From Dietzia lutea (lineage in GTDB: Bacteria > Actinomycetota > Actinomycetes > Mycobacteriales > Mycobacteriaceae), in contig NZ_CP015449.1 in assembly GCF_003096075.1 (NCBI RefSeq), positions 1,178,001 through 1,242,000 of the forward strand: 64,000 nt of DNA. The letters run 5' to 3'. Shown here in pieces: positions 10,229 to 20,340 of this stretch. The notes beneath the pieces are model-generated. The model worked only from the letters and a program-made list of their open reading frames with translations. It was not told the DNA's origin and ran no database searches. A program made the position numbers and the translations under genes. Numbering within the stretch: the first letter of the stretch is position 1; the number at the start of each line of letters is the position of its first letter.

Positions 10229-11992
10229 ATGACCGCAGTGGCCCCCAAGCCGGTCCACGACGAACTCGACCACCCACCGGGTGAACCCACGGGCAACGCC
10301 CGGCCGGGCTCGTTCGTGTGGAAGATGTTGACGACGACCGATCACAAGATGCTCGGCATCATGTACATCGTCACCTGCTTCATCTTCTTCTTCATCGGCG
10401 GCCTCATGGCCCTGCTCATCCGGGCGGAGCTCTTCTTCCCGGGCATGCAGTTCCTGTCGAACGAGCAGTTCAACCAGCTGTTCACCATGCACGGCACGGT
10501 GATGCTCCTGCTCTACGGCACCCCGATCGTCGTCGGTTTCGCGAACTACATCATGCCGCTGCAGATCGGCGCGCCGGACGTGGCCTTCCCGCGTCTCAAC
10601 GCGCTCGGATACTGGCTGTTCGCCGCCGGCGGCGTCATCTTGCTGTCCGGCTTCCTGACCCCCGGTGGTGCGGCGTCGTTCGGCTGGACTATGTACGTTC
10701 CGCTGTCCGACAAGATCCACTCGCCGGGCGTCGGCGCGGACCTGTGGATCCTCGGCGTCGGCATCGGCGGTATCGGCACCATCCTCGGTGCCGTCAACTT
10801 CGTCACCACGATCATCTGCCTCCGCGCGCCGGGCATGACGATGTTCCGGATGCCGATCTTCACGTGGAACATCCTCGTGACGTCGGTCCTGATCCTACTG
10901 GTCTTCCCGCTGCTGACCGCCGCGGCGTTGGCCTTGTTCTACGACCGCACGTTCGGTGGCCGCATCTACGATCCGGGCAACGGTGGCGCGATCTTGTGGC
11001 AGCACCTGTTCTGGTTCTTCGGACACCCCGAGGTGTACATTCTGGCGCTGCCGTTCTTCGGAATCATCTCCGAGGTGCTCCCGGTGTTCTCCCGTAAGCC
11101 GCTGTTCGGCTACGCCGGACTGGTCTTCGCGACCCTGGCGATCGCCGGGTTGTCCATGGCCGTGTGGGCGCACCACATGTACGTCACCGGCGCGGTGCTG
11201 CTGCCGTTCTTCTCCTTCATGACATTCCTCATCGCCGTGCCCACGGGCGTGAAGTTCTTCAACTGGATCGGCACGATGTGGCGGGGCAAGATCACCTTCG
11301 AGACGCCGATGGTCTTCGCCCTGGGATTTCTGGTGACCTTCCTCTTCGGCGGGTTGACCGGCATCATGCTGGCCGCGCCGCCGATTGACTTCCACGTGCA
11401 CGACTCCTACTTCGTTGTGGCGCACTTCCACTACGTGCTCTTCGGCACCATCGTGTTCGCCACCTTTGCCGGCGTGTACTTCTGGTTCCCCAAGATGACC
11501 GGTCGTATGCTCGACGAGAAGCTCGGCCAGTGGCACTTCTGGTTGATGTTCATCGGCTTCCACACCACGTTCCTCGTGCAGCACTGGCTGGGTAACCAGG
11601 GCATGCCCCGCCGGTACGCCGACTACCTGGACACGGACAACTTCACCGTGCTCAACCAGATCTCGTCCGTCGGCTCGTTCATCCTCGGCATCGCGATGCT
11701 GCCGTTCGTCTGGAACATCGTCAAGAGCTGGCGCTACGGCGAGATCGTCACCGTCGATGATCCGTGGGGAGCCGGGAACTCCCTCGAGTGGGCGACCTCC
11801 TGCCCGCCGCCGCGACACAACTTCGTGTCGCTGCCGCGGATCCGTTCCGAGCGTCCCGCGTTCGAGCTGCACTACCCGCACATGAGCGAGCGAATGCGTG
11901 CCGAGGCCCACGTCGGCGGACGGAGGAAGGCCCATGACCCGGACGCCGTCAAGGACGTGGCCGAGCGCGGGACCTCTCCGCAGAAGGGCTGA
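10229..11992 (+). CDS. ctaD: cytochrome c oxidase subunit I
   Basis: The haem-copper subunit of the aa3-type terminal oxidase, 587 residues with 12 expected membrane helices. Visible hallmarks are [15 protein letters not shown] (haem a ligand region), [19 protein letters not shown] (CuB His and cross-linked Tyr), the AHHMY histidine pair, and [15 protein letters not shown] (haem ligands). The ATG at 10229 follows AGGAGGA at 10217-10223. The frame is open back to 10082 but that part lacks family features and a ribosome-binding site. Confidence 0.96.
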   Translation: MTAVAPKPVHDELDHPPGEPTGNARPGSFVWKMLTTTDHKMLGIMYIVTCFIFFFIGGLMALLIRAELFFPGMQFLSNEQFNQLFTMHGTVMLLLYGTPIVVGFANYIMPLQIGAPDVAFPRLNALGYWLFAAGGVILLSGFLTPGGAASFGWTMYVPLSDKIHSPGVGADLWILGVGIGGIGTILGAVNFVTTIICLRAPGMTMFRMPIFTWNILVTSVLILLVFPLLTAAALALFYDRTFGGRIYDPGNGGAILWQHLFWFFGHPEVYILALPFFGIISEVLPVFSRKPLFGYAGLVFATLAIAGLSMAVWAHHMYVTGAVLLPFFSFMTFLIAVPTGVKFFNWIGTMWRGKITFETPMVFALGFLVTFLFGGLTGIMLAAPPIDFHVHDSYFVVAHFHYVLFGTIVFATFAGVYFWFPKMTGRMLDEKLGQWHFWLMFIGFHTTFLVQHWLGNQGMPRRYADYLDTDNFTVLNQISSVGSFILGIAMLPFVWNIVKSWRYGEIVTVDDPWGAGNSLEWATSCPPPRHNFVSLPRIRSERPAFELHYPHMSERMRAEAHVGGRRKAHDPDAVKDVAERGTSPQKG

Positions 11993-12027
11993 CCACCCGC
12001 CCGTACTCACCCACGGGCACAGGTCCC

Positions 12028-12067
12028 GGGAACCCCGTCGGCTGGCTCGTCCACCGGCGGGGTTCCC
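12028..12067 (+). terminator. terminator between ctaD and serB
   Basis: A perfect 10-bp stem GGGAACCCCG (12028-12037) with CGGGGTTCCC (12058-12067), followed by GTCTGTC. Confidence 0.7.
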
Positions 12068-12128
12068 GTCTGTCGGCCCACCGCACCACCCAGCAGCCGC
12101 CCACCACGATCACTCGTCAGGAGCACAC

Positions 12129-13358
12129 GTGAGCACCTCCGGCACCCCGGCCCTCCTCACCGTCACGGGGCCCGACCGGCCCGGAGTCACCGCGCGGGTC
12201 ATGTCCGTCCTCGCCGCCCACGACGCCGACCTCGTCGATGTCGAACAGGTCGTCGTCAACGGGCACCTGTCCCTGGGGCTGATGGTCCGGGTCGACCGGG
12301 ACGCCGACGTCGTCGCGGTCGTTCGAGAACTCACCGAGCAGGTCCACGACCTCGGGATGCACCTCGACGTGCAGTTCGACGACATCGCGCCCGCGGCGCC
12401 GCCGTCCACCCACGCGGTGGTGATCCTGGGGAGCCCGGTCACCGCGTCGGCGTTCTCCGCGGTCTCCGGCTCGCTCGCCTCGATCGGCGCGAACATCGAC
12501 ATCATCCGCGGCATCGCCGACTACCCCGTCACCGGGATCGAGCTCCACGTGTCCACCGCCCAGCGCGACGCGGCCGACGACGCCCGACTGCGGGAGACGC
12601 TCGCCCCGCTCTCCGACGCGCACGGGGTGGACATCTCCGTCGACGGGGCGGGCCTGAGCCGTCGTTCCAAGCGGCTCGTGGTCTTCGACGTCGACTCCAC
12701 GCTGGTGCAGGGCGAGGTCATCGAGATGCTCGCCGCGCACGCCGGCAAGGAGGAGGAGGTCCGCGCCGTCACCGAACGCGCCATGCGCGGCGAGCTCGAC
12801 TTCGCCCAGTCGCTGCACGAGCGGGTCGCCACGCTGGCCGGGCTGCCGGCCACCGTCCTCGACGAGGTCGCCGCGAGCATCGTCCTCACACCCGGCGCCC
12901 GCACCACGATCCGGACCCTCAAGAGGCTGGGGATCCGCTGCGGTGTGGTCTCCGGAGGCTTCATCCAGGTCATCTCGGGCCTCGTCGAGGAACTGGGTCT
13001 GGACTTCGCGAAGGCCAACACGCTCGAGGTCGTCGACGGCCATCTCACCGGCCGCGTGATCGGGGAGGTCGTCGACCGCGAGGCGAAAGCGGCGTACCTC
13101 CGCGCGTTCGCCGACGAGCTCGGCATCGCTCTGAGCCAGACCGTCGCCGTCGGGGACGGCGCCAACGACATCGACATGCTCACGACCGCGGGTCTCGGCA
13201 TCGCGTTCTGCGCCAAGCCCGCTCTCCGCGAGGTCGCGGACGCGTCGCTGTCCAAGCCGTTCCTCGACACGGTGCTGTTCGTCCTCGGGATCACCCGCGA
13301 CGAGATCGAGGCCGCGGACACCGCGGCGGGGACGTACCGACGCGTTCCGCTCACGTGA
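12129..13358 (+). CDS. serB: phosphoserine phosphatase with N-terminal ACT region
   Basis: Catalyses the last step of serine synthesis, releasing phosphate from L-phosphoserine. The 409-residue protein has an ACT-type N-terminal region (TVTGPDRPGVTARVMSVL, then a second GADI-like repeat near residue 120) and a C-terminal HAD domain with the nucleophile D187-V-D189-S-T, SGGF at about 278 and GDGANDIDML. The layout matches mycobacterial SerB2, where the ACT domains bind serine. The GTG at 12129 follows AGGAG at 12119-12123. It overlaps the next gene by 4 nt. Confidence 0.95.
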   Translation: MSTSGTPALLTVTGPDRPGVTARVMSVLAAHDADLVDVEQVVVNGHLSLGLMVRVDRDADVVAVVRELTEQVHDLGMHLDVQFDDIAPAAPPSTHAVVILGSPVTASAFSAVSGSLASIGANIDIIRGIADYPVTGIELHVSTAQRDAADDARLRETLAPLSDAHGVDISVDGAGLSRRSKRLVVFDVDSTLVQGEVIEMLAAHAGKEEEVRAVTERAMRGELDFAQSLHERVATLAGLPATVLDEVAASIVLTPGARTTIRTLKRLGIRCGVVSGGFIQVISGLVEELGLDFAKANTLEVVDGHLTGRVIGEVVDREAKAAYLRAFADELGIALSQTVAVGDGANDIDMLTTAGLGIAFCAKPALREVADASLSKPFLDTVLFVLGITRDEIEAADTAAGTYRRVPLT

Positions 13359-14164
13359 CCGACTCGCCTGACACATCTGACGCGCCTGACACGGTCGGCG
13401 GGCAGGCCCCGGACGCCGTCGGCGGGGTGGCGTCCGGCGCGGCGCTCGACTGGTGCCACGCCCGGCTGCGGGCGGGGTCGCGTGGTGCGGAGGACCCCGA
13501 GGATCGCTCGACGGTGCGGTCGATGCCCATCGTCCTGCACCTGCCGAAGAACGAGCCCCCGGCCCGCACCCCGCTGTTGGAGGCGGTGGCCGGCGCCGTC
13601 GCCGCCGTCTGCCTGGACGAGCGCGTGGCTCCGGGCGGGCCGTGGCACCGGCCCTACGCCGACTGGCTGGACGCCCGGATGCGCAAGATCGCGCGGCGTG
13701 CGCGGGGCGCCCCGTGGCGGGCCGCGCTCGAGGTGCCCGGGGTGACCCACGAGGTCGAACGGTGCGCGGCGCGCGCCTGCGTTCCCGGCCCGGTGGACGA
13801 GGTCGACCCGCGGTTGGCGAAGCTGCAGATCGGCGGGACCGACCTGGCCCGCGACGAGCCGGCGGCGCCGCCCGCGGGCACGCCGGTGGTGTGGATCGAC
13901 GGGGCGCTCGAGATGTCCGTCGGCAAGGCCGCCGCCCAGGTCGGCCACGGCGTCATGCTGCTCATCGCGGAGATGGACAGGGCTCGCCTCGACCGGTGGA
14001 TCGCGGAGGGACGCCCGGTGGCGGTGCGGGAGGCCGACCGGTCCCGTTGGCGCTCGTTGTCCGAGTCGGTCGCCGCGGGCACGCCGGGCGTCGCCGCTGT
14101 GGTGGACGCCGGCTACACCGAGGTGGCCCCCGGATCGCTCACGGTGATCGCGGTCGACCGATGA
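13355..14164 (+). CDS. PTH2-family peptidyl-tRNA hydrolase-like protein
   Basis: A 269-residue protein whose C-terminal half carries the PTH2 pattern: MSVGKAAAQVGHGVMLL (about 188-204), then a basic RSRWRSL segment and DAGYTEVAPGSLTVIAVD at the end. The N-terminal half is specific to actinobacteria and of unknown role. It starts at GTGA overlapping the serB stop, so it is co-translated. The key lysine, glutamine and histidine of the PTH2 K-AAQ-GH motif are present, but the long N-terminal part makes the exact substrate uncertain. Confidence 0.78.
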   Translation: MTDSPDTSDAPDTVGGQAPDAVGGVASGAALDWCHARLRAGSRGAEDPEDRSTVRSMPIVLHLPKNEPPARTPLLEAVAGAVAAVCLDERVAPGGPWHRPYADWLDARMRKIARRARGAPWRAALEVPGVTHEVERCAARACVPGPVDEVDPRLAKLQIGGTDLARDEPAAPPAGTPVVWIDGALEMSVGKAAAQVGHGVMLLIAEMDRARLDRWIAEGRPVAVREADRSRWRSLSESVAAGTPGVAAVVDAGYTEVAPGSLTVIAVDR

Positions 14165-14216
14165 CGGGCGCACTGACGGCGCCGCGGCGGTGTCCCGTCG
14201 GGCGCCCGCCGACCTC

Positions 14217-16325
14217 TCAGGCGTTCCGGAGGCGTTCCAGCGCACCGATCACCACGTCACGGTCGGTGGTCTGCCAGAACGGGGGCAGTGAGGCGCGCAG
14301 GTAACCGCCGTACCGGGCGGTGACCAGGCGGGAGTCCAGCACGGCCACGACGCCGCGGTCCTCGGTGCGTCGGAGCAGGCGGCCGACGCCCTGGGCGAGC
14401 AGGAGGGCGGCGTGGTTACCGGCGACGGCGAGGAATCCGTTCCCCCCGCGGGCCCCCACCGCACGCTGTCGCGCGGAGAGCAGTGGATCGTCCGGCCGGG
14501 GAAACGGGATGCGGTCGATCACGACGAGGGACAGGGTCCGCCCGGGGACGTCGACGCCCTGCCACAGCGAGAGGGTCCCCACAAGGGTCGTCTCCTCGTC
14601 GTCGGCGAACTGCGCGACGAGGTTTGCCGTCGAGTCCTCGCCCTGGCACAGCACCGGGGTGTCCAGGCGCTCGCGCAGGAGCTCGGCCGCGGCCTTGGCC
14701 GCGCGCATCGAGGAGAAGAGGCCGAGCGTGCGGCCACCGGCGGCGGTGATGAGGTCCACCAGCTCGTCCTCGGCGGCCGGTGAGGTTCCGTCCCGGCCGG
14801 GCGCGGGCAGGTGCGCGGCCACGTAGAGGATGCCGTTGCGGCGGTAGTCGAACGGCGAGCCCGCGTCGAGGCCGGTCCAGCGCAGGGAGCTCGCGTCGTC
14901 GTCGGACGGCGGCTCGAGCGCGACGGCGCTCGCGGTGTCCGGGCGCGCGGACGACGCCGGCGGCAGGCCCCAGGTGGCCGCGAGTCCGTCGAATCTCCCC
15001 CCGGTGGTGAGCGTCGCGGAGGTGAGGATGACGGTCGACTCGGCGAACAACCGGGCGCGCAGCAGTCCGGCGACGGACAGGGGCGCCACCCGCAGGATCC
15101 GACCGCGACGGTCCTCGACGCTCATCCACACGATCTCGACGCGCTCGGTGACCGGCTTCTCGTAGGAGGACAGCATCCGGTCGGCCGCGTCGGCGATCTC
15201 ATCGAGCGCGGCGAGGGTCTTCTGCCGGTCGGAGGCCCCCTGCGGATCGTTAGCGACCTCCCCGGGCTTGGGGCCCGGCACGGCGCTGCGGCAGTTCTCG
15301 GCGGTGTGGCGCACGGCGGCCAGGGCGAGGTCGGCTCCCTCGGGCAGGAGGTCCCAGCGCCCCTCGGGGCAGATCTCGAGCAGAGTCGCCAGGCCCTCGC
15401 CGGCGGCGACCATGCGGTCCGCGGTCTGCTGGTCCACAAGCTTGGCCGCCCGGCGCGCGGCCTGGATGACGGCGGTTCCGGTGAGCTCCGCGGTGGTCAC
15501 GCCCGTGACCCGGTCCGACAGCTCGTGGGCCTCGTCGATCACCACGGCGTCGTGCTCGGGCAGGACCGACACGTCCGTCATCGCGTCGATCGCGAGGAGG
15601 GCGTGGTTGGTCACCACGACGTCGGCCTGGCCGGCCTTCTGGCGTGCCAGCTCCGCGAAGCACTCGGTGAACTCGGGGCAGACCTGCCCGAGGCACTCCC
15701 GGCTCGTCACCGACACCTGCCGCCACGCCGCGTCGGAGACGCCACGGGGAAGGTCGTCGCGGTCACCGGTGTCGGTCTCCTGGGCCCAGTCGTGCAGCCG
15801 CGCGATCTCCCGTCCGAGCCAGGAGCTTGGTCCGGTGTCGCGCGTGGAGGCCTGTCGGGGGGTGCGCGCGGCGGTCGACTCGCCGCCGAGGGGCAGGTCG
15901 AACAGCTCCTCGGTCTCGATCTCCTCCGGGTCGGCCTCGTCGACCGGCCCGGTGCTCACCCGGTGCAGGCACAGGTAGTTGCCGCGGCCCTTGAGGATCG
16001 CGTGGGGCGGGCTCACGCCCAGCTCGGGGCGTAGCGCTGCGGCCAGGCGGGGCAGGTCCCGGTCGACCAGCTGGTTCTGCAGCGCGATGGTCGCCGTGGA
16101 GACCACCACGGTGCCGCCGGTGGCGACCGCGTGGCGGAGGGAGGGCACCAGGTAGGCGAGGGATTTGCCGGTGCCGGTGCCGGCCTGGACGGCGAGGTGT
16201 TCGCCGGTGGCCAACGCATTGCCGACGGCTTCCGCCATCGCGAGCTGGCCCGTCCGCTCGCTGCCACCCAGGCTCTCGACCGCGGTGGCGAGCAGGTCGG
16301 AGACGGAGGGGAGCGAGTCGGTCAC
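14217..16325 (-). CDS. dinG: DinG-family ATP-dependent DNA helicase
   Basis: A 702-residue superfamily 2 (XPD-like) helicase. Walker A is QAGTGTGKS at about 47-55 and the DEAH box is in VVIDEAHELSDR. Four cysteines between motifs I and II (YLCLHR, ECLGQVCPEFTECF) fit the iron-sulfur cluster of this family. C-terminal motifs LWQGVDVPG and QGVGRLLRR(T) are present. It unwinds 5'-3' forks, R-loops or D-loops. A TAGGGT -10 hexamer 6 nt before the GTG suggests a leaderless mRNA. It is transcribed away from pncB's 3' end with a 33-nt gap; the same order is known in M. tuberculosis. Confidence 0.93.
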   Translation of the reverse strand: MTDSLPSVSDLLATAVESLGGSERTGQLAMAEAVGNALATGEHLAVQAGTGTGKSLAYLVPSLRHAVATGGTVVVSTATIALQNQLVDRDLPRLAAALRPELGVSPPHAILKGRGNYLCLHRVSTGPVDEADPEEIETEELFDLPLGGESTAARTPRQASTRDTGPSSWLGREIARLHDWAQETDTGDRDDLPRGVSDAAWRQVSVTSRECLGQVCPEFTECFAELARQKAGQADVVVTNHALLAIDAMTDVSVLPEHDAVVIDEAHELSDRVTGVTTAELTGTAVIQAARRAAKLVDQQTADRMVAAGEGLATLLEICPEGRWDLLPEGADLALAAVRHTAENCRSAVPGPKPGEVANDPQGASDRQKTLAALDEIADAADRMLSSYEKPVTERVEIVWMSVEDRRGRILRVAPLSVAGLLRARLFAESTVILTSATLTTGGRFDGLAATWGLPPASSARPDTASAVALEPPSDDDASSLRWTGLDAGSPFDYRRNGILYVAAHLPAPGRDGTSPAAEDELVDLITAAGGRTLGLFSSMRAAKAAAELLRERLDTPVLCQGEDSTANLVAQFADDEETTLVGTLSLWQGVDVPGRTLSLVVIDRIPFPRPDDPLLSARQRAVGARGGNGFLAVAGNHAALLLAQGVGRLLRRTEDRGVVAVLDSRLVTARYGGYLRASLPPFWQTTDRDVVIGALERLRNA

Positions 16326-16331
16326 GCGGCT

Positions 16332-16337
16332 ACCCTA
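16332..16337 (-). promoter_or_regulatory. -10 element, leaderless start
   Basis: TAGGGT on the minus strand lies 6 nt before the dinG GTG at 16325. It falls in the 33-nt gap after pncB, so dinG may have its own start site within the pncB-dinG unit. Confidence 0.45.
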
Positions 16338-16358
16338 GCGGCCCGCCCGGACACCGGG

Positions 16359-17717
16359 TCACGCGCCGGGCAGTGCCTCCGGCGGCACGACCCGCACGGG
16401 GATCGCGGGGTCGCCCTCGCTCAGGGCGAGCCCCTCCCACGGCAGCGAGACCATGACCGACGAGTGATGGGCGCGAGACTCCTCCAGGGTCGGCAGCCCG
16501 GACACGATCTCCCCGCCCCGGATCAACGGGATCACGAGTTCGCGCTTCTCCAGCCCGTTCTCCTCGGGGGCCTCCGCGGAGAACGGCAGGAGTACCTCCT
16601 CGACCGCGGTGCCGGTGCGCCGGTGGAGGCGGATCGCGCGCTTGGCTCCGGGGAGGGACTCCTTGTGCGCGGAACGCTTGGCCACGGGGATCCCGTCGAC
16701 CTCGACGAGTTTGTAGACCATCCCCGCGGTGGGGGCGCCCGAGCCGGTGACGAGCTTGGTCCCGACCCCGTAGACGTCGACGGGTTCGGCGCGCAGCGCT
16801 GCGATCGCGTACTCGTCGAGGTCGCCGGAGACGACGATCCGGGTGTTGTAGGCGCCGAGCGAGTCCAGCTGGTCGCGGACCTGACGGGCGAGGACGCCCA
16901 GGTCCCCGGAGTCGATCCGCACGCCGCCGAGCTCGGGCCCGGCCACCTCGATCGCGGTCTCGACCCCGGCCGTGATGTCGTAGGTGTCCACCAGGAGCGT
17001 GGTGCCGACGCCGAGGGCGCGGACCTGGGACCGGAACGCCGCCGCCTCGTCGGGCCCGTCGGGACCGGTGTGCAGCAGGGTGAACGAGTGGGCCGAGGTG
17101 CCGGCCGACGGCACCCCGTGGCGTCGGGTCGCCTCGACGTTGGAGGTGGCGTCGAAGCCGGTGAGGTAGGCGACGCGGGCCGCGGCCACCGCGGCCTCCT
17201 CGTGGGTGCGCCGCGAGCCCATCTCGATGATGGGCCGACCGTCCGCGGCCCAGTTCATCCGCGCCGCGGCGGAGGCGATCGCACTGTCGTGATTGAGCAC
17301 GGACAGCACGAGCGTCTCCAGTACGACGCACTCGGCGAAGCCGCCCCGGATGCTCAGGACGGGGGAGCCGGGGAAGAACAGCTCGCCCTCCGGATAGCCG
17401 TCGACGTCGCCGGTGAAGCGGAAGGCCCGCAGCCAGTCCGCGGTCCGCTCGTCGAGCGAGTCGGCCAGGGCATCGATCTCCTCGTCGTCGAACCGGAAGT
17501 CGGCCAGCCGTTCGAGGAGGCGTCCGGTGCCGCCGACCACGCCGTAGCGGCGTCCGGCGGGCAGGCGCCGGGCGAACACCTCGAACACGCACGGCCGGTC
17601 GGCCGTGCCGTCCGCGAGGGCCGCCTGGATCATGGTGAGCTCGTATTTGTCCGTGAGCAGGGCGGTGGACGGTCGCCCGGAGCCGGGCGTGACAGGGGAG
17701 GTGGTCGTCGAGGTCAC
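16359..17717 (-). CDS. pncB: nicotinate phosphoribosyltransferase
   Basis: Converts nicotinate and PRPP to nicotinate mononucleotide in NAD salvage. The 452-residue protein has the family's N-terminal [44 protein letters not shown], and VDTYDI and [11 protein letters not shown] phosphate-binding segments. The GTG at 17717 is preferred; an ATG at 17789 would run into the clpS promoter and start. It is divergent from clpS and complements nadE, found earlier in this window, in NAD synthesis. Confidence 0.94.
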   Translation of the reverse strand: MTSTTTSPVTPGSGRPSTALLTDKYELTMIQAALADGTADRPCVFEVFARRLPAGRRYGVVGGTGRLLERLADFRFDDEEIDALADSLDERTADWLRAFRFTGDVDGYPEGELFFPGSPVLSIRGGFAECVVLETLVLSVLNHDSAIASAAARMNWAADGRPIIEMGSRRTHEEAAVAAARVAYLTGFDATSNVEATRRHGVPSAGTSAHSFTLLHTGPDGPDEAAAFRSQVRALGVGTTLLVDTYDITAGVETAIEVAGPELGGVRIDSGDLGVLARQVRDQLDSLGAYNTRIVVSGDLDEYAIAALRAEPVDVYGVGTKLVTGSGAPTAGMVYKLVEVDGIPVAKRSAHKESLPGAKRAIRLHRRTGTAVEEVLLPFSAEAPEENGLEKRELVIPLIRGGEIVSGLPTLEESRAHHSSVMVSLPWEGLALSEGDPAIPVRVVPPEALPGA

Positions 17718-17757
17718 GGGGCCGACTCTACGGCGTGGCCGACCCGCCGCGAATCCG

Positions 17758-17763
17758 TATCCT
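17758..17763 (+). promoter_or_regulatory. -10 element, leaderless start of clpS
   Basis: TATCCT ends 7 nt before the ATG at 17771 in the divergent pncB-clpS gap, supporting that ATG as the clpS start. Confidence 0.5.
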
Positions 17764-17770
17764 GGGAACC

Positions 17771-18115
17771 ATGCACCCTGTGACGACACCGCTTGCGGCC
17801 GTCAGGAGCACCGTCCCGGTGATGGCGATGCCGTCGGCCGCGCCCGTGGAGACCACGGACGCGGACCTCGACGGCGGGGTGGACAATCCCTGGTTGACCG
17901 TCGTGTGGGACGACCCGGTGAACCTCATGAGCTACGTGACGTTCGTGTTCCAGCGGGTGTTCGGCTACAGCCGGGAGAAGGCACACGAGTTGATGCTCAA
18001 GGTCCACAACGACGGCCGCGCGGTGGTCTCGTCCGGCAGCCGCGACAAGGTGGAGAACGACGTCCGCAAGCTGCAGGAGGCCGGGTTGTGGGCCACGATG
18101 CAGCGGGAGGCGTGA
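17771..18115 (+). CDS. clpS: ATP-dependent Clp protease adaptor ClpS
   Basis: The N-end-rule adaptor that hands substrates with destabilising N-terminal residues to ClpC/ClpP. The 114-residue product has a variable N-terminal tail and the core [23 protein letters not shown], the [18 protein letters not shown] helix and the closing GLWATMQ. The ATG at 17771 fits a leaderless -10; an ATG at 17822 with AGGAG at 17804-17808 is an alternative giving a shorter tail. It is followed after 4 nt by the DUF2017 gene. Confidence 0.92.
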   Translation: MHPVTTPLAAVRSTVPVMAMPSAAPVETTDADLDGGVDNPWLTVVWDDPVNLMSYVTFVFQRVFGYSREKAHELMLKVHNDGRAVVSSGSRDKVENDVRKLQEAGLWATMQREA

Positions 18116-18119
18116 GCCG

Positions 18120-18740
18120 GTGAAGGCCTGGCAGCGGAAGTCGTCCCTGGGAGGGGCGCGCATCAAGTCCGTCATGGAGAGCCACGAGGTGCAGATCCTG
18201 CACGCGCTGGTGTCGAACATCGTGGACATGCTCGAACAGCGTCGTGACTCGGCGCCGCGGGACGAGCTGGCGGAGATCACGGGTATGCGTAGCGGTCACT
18301 CCCAGCTCCCGGCCGAGGCGCCGCTCGCGCGGTTGCTGCCGGATTTCCACCGGCCGGAGGCGGCCGATCGCCGGGACGGGTCCGACGCGGACCGGGCGGC
18401 CGTCGCGCGCGCCCACAACTCGGGTATGCGCATGCTCCACGAGCCGGCCATCATCGACGCGAAGCTCGACTGCGCGGGTGTGGTGCTGCGCTCGTTGCCC
18501 TCGCGCGGCGGCACCGTGTCGCTCACACTCGACCAGGCGGGGGCGTGGATGCGCTGCCTCAACGACGTGCGCCTGGGCCTGGGGGCCGTCCTGCTCGAGG
18601 CCGGCTCGACGGACGGGACACCCGCCACCGACATCCCCGAGTACGTGCCGGACGACGACCCCCGGTCGGCCCAGCTGGACGTCTACCACTGGCTGACCTT
18701 CATGCAGGATTCCCTGTGCACCGCCCTGGACGGGCAGTAG
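18120..18740 (+). CDS. DUF2017 family protein
   Basis: A 206-residue actinobacterial protein of unknown function, always found beside clpS in relatives (Rv1332-type). Recognisable parts are ESHEVQILHALVSNIVDMLEQR near the N-terminus, PLARLLPDF and a C-terminal YHWLTFMQDSLCTAL. It is mainly helical with no membrane segment or signal peptide. The tight spacing after clpS suggests a role tied to Clp proteolysis, but that is inference from context. Confidence 0.85.
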   Translation: MKAWQRKSSLGGARIKSVMESHEVQILHALVSNIVDMLEQRRDSAPRDELAEITGMRSGHSQLPAEAPLARLLPDFHRPEAADRRDGSDADRAAVARAHNSGMRMLHEPAIIDAKLDCAGVVLRSLPSRGGTVSLTLDQAGAWMRCLNDVRLGLGAVLLEAGSTDGTPATDIPEYVPDDDPRSAQLDVYHWLTFMQDSLCTALDGQ

Positions 18741-18765
18741 TGCACCGGGCAGTGAGGAGAACACC

Positions 18766-19455
18766 GTGAACCGTGACCCGAGATCGCCCTGGCCGGGCAC
18801 CGGAGCGGCCCGGCCGGCGGACCCGGGTCCGCGGCGGTGGCCGGCCCTGGTCCTGTTGTGGTCGTTCGTCGCCCTGATGTGGGTGGTCGAGGCCGCGGAC
18901 AGGGTCATCGTGGAGCTCGTCGGCCCGCGGCAGACGCTCGACGACTACGGCGTGCAGCCCCTGTCGACCGACGGGCTGCTCGGCATCGTGTTCCAACCGC
19001 TGTTGCACGGCGACTGGGCGCACCTCATCGGCAACTCGATCGCCCTGCTCGTGTTGGGCTCGATCATCGCCCTGTCGGGCATCCGGCCGCTGCTCAGCGT
19101 CACGCTGATCTCGTGGCTCGCCTCGGGTGTGGTGTCCTGGCTCCTCGGCGGCGCCGGCACCGTCCACATCGGGGCGTCCGGCATCGTGTTCGGCTACATC
19201 TTCTACGTCATCGTCCGCGGCTTCTTCTCGCGGCGGATCCTGCACCTGGTGATCGGCCTGGTCATCGGCTTCTACTACGGACTCGAGGCGTTGGCGGGCC
19301 TGTCGCCGATGCTCGACGGCGTGTCGTGGCAGGGCCACCTGGGCGGCGCGGTCGGGGGTGTGGCGTCGGCGTACGGCCTCAGGCGCGACCGCGACCGCGG
19401 GTCGCGGCACCTCACCGCCGGCCGGGCGGGGCGTCCCGCCGGACCGCGGAGGTGA
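18766..19455 (+). CDS. rhomboid family intramembrane serine protease
   Basis: This 229-residue integral membrane protein has six predicted helices. The catalytic dyad is visible: S138 in [12 protein letters not shown] and H191 in GHLGGAVGG, and the helix-2 HLIGNSIAL provides the oxyanion asparagine. It cleaves membrane-embedded substrates; its targets are unknown. It corresponds to Rv1337 by position. In M. tuberculosis the genes Rv1333-Rv1336 (including the CysO-CysM pair) lie between the DUF2017 gene and this one; here they are absent. Its stop overlaps the murI GTG. Confidence 0.92.
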   Translation: MNRDPRSPWPGTGAARPADPGPRRWPALVLLWSFVALMWVVEAADRVIVELVGPRQTLDDYGVQPLSTDGLLGIVFQPLLHGDWAHLIGNSIALLVLGSIIALSGIRPLLSVTLISWLASGVVSWLLGGAGTVHIGASGIVFGYIFYVIVRGFFSRRILHLVIGLVIGFYYGLEALAGLSPMLDGVSWQGHLGGAVGGVASAYGLRRDRDRGSRHLTAGRAGRPAGPRR

Positions 19456-20267
19456 GCCGGCCGGACCGGCGGGCTCCGATCGGCGTGTTCGACTCGGGCG
19501 CCGGGGGGCTGACGGTCGGCCGCGCGATCGTGGACCAGCTCCCCGACGAGTCGGTGGTCTACGTCGGGGACACCGCCCACGGGCCGTACGGTCCGCTGCC
19601 CCTGGCGCAGGTCCGCGCGCACGCCCTCGCGGTGGCGGACCAGCTCGTCGACCGCGGCGTCAAGGCGCTCGTGATCGCGTGCAACACCGCGTCGGCGGCG
19701 ATGCTCCGGGACGCGCGTGAGCGCTACCCGGTGCCGGTGGTCGAGGTCATCCAGCCGGCGGCGCGGCGCGCGGTGGCCACCACACGCTCGGGTCGGATCG
19801 GGGTCATCGCGACCCGCGCGACGGTGGCGTCGCGGGCGTACGACGACGCGGTCGCGGCGGCCGCCGGGATCGAGCTGACGTCGGTGGCGTGCCCCAAGTT
19901 CGTGGAGTTCGTCGAGCGCGGCATCACCAGCGGCCGTCAGGTGCTCGGGTTGGCGGAGGCCTATCTCGCCCCGATCCGGGACGCCGACGTGGACACCCTG
20001 GTGCTGGGCTGCACGCACTACCCGTTGCTGTCCGGGGTGGTGCAGCTCGCGGCGGGCGATCACGTCACGTTGGTCTCGAGCGCGGAGGAGACGGCCAAGG
20101 ACGTGCTGCGGGTGCTCACGGCGGAGGATCTGCTGCGGCCGCACGACTCGGCGGACCCGCCGAGGCGCGAGTATCTCGTCACCGGCGACCCGGACGCGTT
20201 CCGGCGGGTGGCGTCGCGGTTCCTGGGGCCGGGGCTGGTGGCGGTGGGCCGGGCGGACGCCCGGTGA
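19452..20267 (+). CDS. murI: glutamate racemase
   Basis: Supplies D-glutamate for peptidoglycan. The 271-residue enzyme shows [13 protein letters not shown], the first catalytic cysteine in [19 protein letters not shown] and the second catalytic cysteine in [11 protein letters not shown]. The GTG at 19452 overlaps the rhomboid stop by 4 nt. The longer frame open to 18837 is antisense-like read-through of the rhomboid gene and is not used. Confidence 0.96.
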   Translation: MSRPDRRAPIGVFDSGAGGLTVGRAIVDQLPDESVVYVGDTAHGPYGPLPLAQVRAHALAVADQLVDRGVKALVIACNTASAAMLRDARERYPVPVVEVIQPAARRAVATTRSGRIGVIATRATVASRAYDDAVAAAAGIELTSVACPKFVEFVERGITSGRQVLGLAEAYLAPIRDADVDTLVLGCTHYPLLSGVVQLAAGDHVTLVSSAEETAKDVLRVLTAEDLLRPHDSADPPRREYLVTGDPDAFRRVASRFLGPGLVAVGRADAR

Positions 20268-20327
20268 TGCGCTGTCACACGCGGCGCGCGCACGGCCACT
20301 GTCGCCACGACACGCGGTGCGGCGTGG

Positions 20328-20333
20328 CACGAT
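20328..20333 (+). promoter_or_regulatory. -10 element, leaderless start
   Basis: CACGAT ends 7 nt before the ATG at 20341; the upstream ATG at 20332 would fall inside this hexamer, which favours 20341 as the start. Confidence 0.4.
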
Positions 20334-20340
20334 GGTGCCC